This document shows positions 33,601 through 39,600 of a stretch of DNA of 42,457 bases, one piece after another. Within the stretch, counting starts at the first letter, position 1. Every line of letters begins with the position of its first letter. The stretch spans positions 1-42,457 of the forward strand of contig CAMOUQ010000010.1 of assembly GCA_946626595.1 (NCBI GenBank), in the 5' to 3' direction. The stretch is from an uncultured Prevotellaceae bacterium. GTDB lineage: Bacteria > Bacteroidota > Bacteroidia > Bacteroidales > Bacteroidaceae. Below the pieces are notes generated by a model. That model saw only the letters and a program-made list of their open reading frames with translations, was not told the DNA's origin and made no database searches. The position numbers were made by a program, and so were the translations under genes.

Positions 33601-36600
33601 CGTTTCAGTTTTGCACAATCTGTGAACATATTAGCCGTGCGTGTCAGCTTCATACCCTCCAATCCGTTCAAATAGAGCTCGGTCAGCGCCCCACATCCTT
33701 TGAACATATTGCTGACATTCGTCAACGATTCACTGGTGAAATTGTTCAACGTGAGACTTGACAGTGAAGAGCAACCCATAAACATTCCACTCATGCCCCC
33801 CACTTTTTGGGTATTAAACCCGTCAATGCCTTTTATCGTCGTGAGCGCACTGCAGTCACTGAACATAGCTTGCATGTCATCCACATTCGCGGTGTTCCAT
33901 CCAGTCATGTCCACAGTTTGAAGACTTGAGCATCCGGTGAACATCTTCGACATGTTCTTCACCTTAGCCGTGTTCATATCCTTCATGTATAGGCTCTTTA
34001 ACTTGGAACAGTTATAGAACATGTACGACATGTCGGTCACGTTTGTCGTGTTCAGATAGAAACGGAGGTTATAGACTTCTTTCAAAGCCGTGAAGCTCCG
34101 GAACCAAGACTTAGTGGTTCGGATGTCGGCATCCTTGAACGATTTATCGAAGGTGACGGCAAAGCACTTGGCCTTTACTTTTTGCCATGCCACGTTCTCA
34201 AAGTCTTCCTCGCCATGCCAATAATAGACTATATTTCCGTCTTTAAACTTGTAGCTAGGATTATAAATAGAGTCAGAATAGAGGAAATATAGCTGATAGT
34301 CATAGTCATCGTCAATTGTGCAGATTGCCTGTAATTGTGGCTGGTCGTAGTGGGTGCGCAGGTGGTTCTGCTGTGCCGTGATGGCCGAAGTCATCTCGCC
34401 CAGATTCGTGGCCGTACCATTGTTGGCGTCGATGTTGAACGTCTTTGGCGAGGGACCGCCGCCGCGATTACTTTCGTAAACATACAGCCCCGAGGCAATG
34501 TCATAGGCATTGACTCGATACATATAGACGGAGAACTCGCTGACGGCCTCCAGGGCCTTGTCTTCGCGGAACTGGTCCCACTTCACGTTCAAGCTTGTGC
34601 CTGTTCCTCCCTCATAACTTTCGTTGTACTTGTTATTGTCACGCAGGTAGATGAGGCCTGGCCATCCCGCATCATTATTATATTTATAGGACAACTCACC
34701 AGATGTGTTCAGGCGGAAGAATAACAGGTTGGAGGCTTCAGAGCGCCAACGTTTACTCAGGTTCACGTTTTCAGCATCACCCGATTTCATGTCACTCTCA
34801 CCAATAGACTGCCGGAACGAACGGTCATTCCTATCCAAATCCCAGTTACCGTATTTTGCATCGCCACCGAAGCAGTCGCCATAAATAAGCGGCAACTGGT
34901 ACCAAGGTATCTTGACATTATAGCCACGCTTTTCAACCTCTATGTATTTACCACGGTTCATTCGTGTAAGCTCCTTGATGGCTGCATTCAGGTCCTTGTT
35001 GAATTTATCCTTGTCCCTGCCCGTGTTAGTATAGGTCTGAGCACACGAGAAGAATTTGTCTGTTAGCTCTTGGGTCTCATTCTTCAATTTGTTGCACAAG
35101 ACGTCTGCCACGTCGTACACTGCAGTGTAGTCCTTCACCAAATCCTGGAAGCAGTAGGTGTAGTCCGTGTAGTGGTTGACATTGAGCGGCGTGACTGTGC
35201 TTGCCTTGCCATCCTGGTTGTTGGCGGTGATGCCGCCTACACTCTTCGACGTGGCTGGCAGCGGGAAGCGAGGCATATTCTTGTTCTTGTAGTACCAGTC
35301 GTTCCAGACATTGTACATCTGGTTGCGCACCTGATAGAGCGACTTGTTCTTTATGTCCTTCAGAAACTCGACGTTCACTACCGTTCCGTTGTAGTTGAAA
35401 ATGAGGGACTCAGAACCGAACTTACAGCCAATCTCGTCAAAATTATAAGGACTAATCTCACGGTCTCCGATGAATACCCACTTGCCCAAATAGGCAAAGT
35501 ACATGTACGGGTCGATGAGTCGATAAGGCAGGTTATACGGGGAATACTTGACATTCTTGAACACGAAGTCCTCATCGGTATAATTTTCTGACCTTTTTAT
35601 ACCTCCATTTGACAGTTTCGTTTCAGTCATATAATCCGCCTCATAGTCAATGACAGGCTGGCTGCTGATGCGAGCTCCGACGAAGGGATAGCTGTATGGC
35701 AGGGGCTCATTAATAGCCTTTGTGGTGGTCACCTGCCAAGAGTCGGTGTAGGTATTATTGTTGATTTTTACATCATGCGGCAATGTGGTCAGTGTCAAGT
35801 CCACAAGGTGGAAGGTGCTGTCTTTGTACTGGGCATATTTGTCCTTAATGGTTCCTGTCTTAGAGTAGTATTTATGCCGGTATGTGTAACAAAGTTCCAG
35901 ATGATAGATTTCGTTGTTGTAGTCATAAGACTTGCCAGCATTGATGGCTGCATTCTTCGACGACGTGAAGTCGTAATAACTACTAAACCTGCTTGCGGGT
36001 TCCAGATTGATGCATCCATTGTCTGTGATGTATTTTGCCGCGCGGGTTTGCGTGTCGAGCGTGTCTCCGGCAGCCGTTATTCCTGTCAGTCGCCATTCCA
36101 TCTTATCCGCAGGCAGGGATGCGGAAATATCGCGATTCAGGGCGATGGTGGGCTTCATGATATCTTCATAATAGGCTGTAATGGTTCCTTCTCCACGGGT
36201 GTCCACCACGCGGGTGCCGTTCGTGCTGGGATAGGCCAGAGCGATGTAGGGTTCCAGGTTGCGCAGCGAGTCAGTGATAATCTTCTCTTCCTCGTCACTC
36301 TTCACGCGGAAGAACCATGCCTTATGCTGACGCCACTGGATGTAGCAGTCCTTGTTGGTATCGGGATTAACATAATAACACCATACGCGCTTGCCATTCT
36401 CTATTTCAAAGGCCTCAGCGCACAGGATGAGCGCGTAACTGTGACCCGGTTTCAGGTCCATATTAGTCAGGTGGAACGTCGTTCCCTTGTCCTCACGGAA
36501 GCTTACGTCCACTTCATTCTTCTCTTCAATACCCCATCTTAAATTATCTCCTATCCAACCAACATTTCCAAATGGATTAAAATAATCCATGTTCATGAAC

Positions 36601-39600
36601 TGGTCGATGTTGGAAGAGTGGTTGTCGGTGTGGAGATAACCATCTGAACCCTTAGAGATATCCCGGCCCTTTCTCTTCTTACTCGACTCGCAAATGGTCT
36701 TTTCACGAGTGTTGAAGTAAGAGGCCACCATTTCACGCATGTTCTTATAACTATTCTTCTCCCTGGTTTTACCCATCTTCTTGAGGAATTCGTCTTCGGA
36801 AATATCCTCCCCGCTGGCAAGCCATTCGGTGGGTTCAGTACCGAGGTCAAAGAGACGGACACCCATCTTCATGTTGTTCTCGTTCAAATCCTGATTCATG
36901 TCGAAGACATAGGTACGGCTGGCATTTTGGGCAATCTTCTCAGCTAAGTCTTCCTCGTCGGTCTCTGCACGGTCCATCATCTCGTCGGTCCACGAGGGGT
37001 CGAGCAGGCGATAGTGGCTACCGATGCTGGAGGAGGTGGTAAAGGTCATGTTCTTGGCTTCAGCCTGCGAGACAGCAAAGGTAGGATCCATCAGAGCCTG
37101 ATAGAGACTGTCTGATCCGTAGCTGACGCTTTGGAACATCTCGAAGCCATCCAGGGCGTTGCCCTTGAAGGGTACGCAATGGTCGCCCGCTGAGAACTCA
37201 AACTTCTTGTTAATCTTACAGAGACCACCCAAGAGGCTAATCTTGATACGGGCCTGACCTTCCACCCAAGTGGGATTGGGGAGACCTATCTCCAGGACAC
37301 CGCCGATACCTGCATGGAAGATGCATATCTTTTCGTTAATAAATGATCCAATCTTCACGTGGATGCCCAGTTCAGCTGCCAGGTAAGCGTAGAACTGACC
37401 CATGGCGTACCAGCCATCCTTACCCATTGCAGAACCTGAGTTGACACAGAAGGCACTGTTGCCATAGTTTATCAGCGAGCAGTCGAAGCCAGCCATAGCA
37501 TCGATGGAGCCATAGAGCAGGCCGAGGTCTATACTCAGATAACCCCAAGCCGAAGCACCGACCATGACACCACCGTTTACATCGTTGCCGAGCAGGGCCT
37601 GAGCTGCACGCTTACGACTGCGCTCGGCTTTCCCGAGCTCGCCGCCCATGTCGGTGCTGCTGCTCTTATGACCAGAAAGGAACTCGGTAATTTTACTCGG
37701 AATGGGGGGCAGTACTCCGTTGTCAGGCAGTTCATTACCCAAACAGAGATAGGCATCAGCACCGATGTCCACTTTCACAATCTTACCGCTGTATTTCAGG
37801 AAAGTGAAGGTGCATCGTTTGTCCTTGGCAGGTTCACCGAGGTAGAGATGCCACTTCGGTGTGTTGTATTCTTGACCATCCTTCACCCAGGTTATCTTGA
37901 ATTCCAGACTTATCTTGGTCTTCATGGCCTCAGCCCCAAGATCGTCCCTTGCCTTAGCTTGTTCTTTCGTGAGATTTTCTTCGCTGATGCTCTCGTCTTC
38001 CGTGTCATCTTCTGCCACTTCCTTACTCTTTTCGCCATCATAGCTTCCGGAAAGTTGCTTCAAGCCCTGCGAGGGATTGACGGTGAGTTTGTTGGCCCAG
38101 TCGTCAACATTCCCTTGGAACTCGTCCATCTGATCCTTCAAACTCTTCAGTGCGGCATTGGCCTTCGTCAAGTCGGCAATGAGGGCCTTGGTGTCGGCTC
38201 CGGCCTCTACGGTGACGTTGAGGCAGAGGTATCGGTTCTGCGTTACACCTGCCTGGTTTTTCTGATTTTCATAAACGAGACTGGCCTTGGCATTGATGAT
38301 GCCACCCACGGCTTTCAGGTCTCCGTTGAACATGAAGGTGGAGAGACAACTGTTCTTCTTGTCATAGCAAACGAGGAGGTCCATGTTGGCCGAGAGGGTC
38401 TTTTCACCCGCCGAGCTGGAGAGTGTCATGCCCAATGCTACACCAATGTTGCCATAGAATGGTTCTGGCGTACCACCGAACTTGTCGGTTTTCTCGTCCT
38501 TACCCTTTGTTGGGCGACAGTTGAAGAAGAAACCACCAGAAATGCGGTTGATGACAATCGGGTCGATACGTATGCCCGTGGAGCTTTCCGCCCTCACCAT
38601 GAAATAGCCCCAAGAATATTTCTTGTCACCGGCATCCAACCCCTTCGTGTCCACACCATCTTCCTTCATCCCAGCTTCAGAGTTTGCGTCTGCTTCGTGC
38701 TCGAAGTAACCACCATTGCACTTCAGACTGAACAAGCCTGTGATGTCTATGTCGAGGTCACCACGATATCCCTTCTCCGTGCCGTCTTCGACGACCTTCA
38801 GGCCACCCTTTAGGTGCAAGGCTGTGAAGTCGAGATCAAGTCCCAGTGTGTCGAACTTAATATCACCGTTACCAATGCTCCACTTGGAGATGTCTATACC
38901 CGGCATATCCAGTTCAGCACTAATCGTGATACCGGCCCCGACATTTATCTTGTCCTCAATCAGGCCTATCGAGCCGCTCACCTCCAGCGCCAGCGCCTTA
39001 CCCTTGAGCGAGGGTTTGAACTTATCGAGGTTAAACGAGAACGGGCCTAAGCGCTTCTTGGCAGAAGCCAGCGACCATTCGCCGAGGTCGAGGTAACAGT
39101 TCTCGCCGAGTTTCATCTCCTCGCTCTCTGCTATCTGGTAGTAGAGTTTGTTCTTCTTCAGTTCCTTCAGCACTTCTTCCTCGCGCGCCTCGCGTTCCTT
39201 ACGCTTGTTGGCCGCAAGTTCGCTGATGCTATGCCATTCGGACCGTTTCACGTTCGAAAGGCGCATCTTCGTAAAGTGGATGTCGGGAATCTTCACATCC
39301 AGCGGCAGACTGGCGGTCTTCTCCTTCAGCCATTCGTTGGCCTTATCCACGCCACCGATGCCTATGGTACCACCGATGCACAGTTCCACCTGGGTGTTTA
39401 TCTTATCTTCCTTCTCATCATCGTATGCCTCTATCAGGAAGTAGGTCTGCTTGTGGTCAAGTTCGGCCTGCGCCACGAAGCAATTGAAGTTGAGGTCTTC
39501 AACCTGCTCTGTCAGGAAGACGTATGAATAGCGCGTTTTCTGCAGTTCGGTCGGGTTAATCTCCTCGGTCAAGGCCGAACGCGGGCGCGGGTCGGTCAGG

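Noticed and set aside
37668..38813. 381-codon plus-strand frame inside the giant gene
   Set aside because: Antisense to an uninterrupted coding frame; no recognisable domain or promoter.
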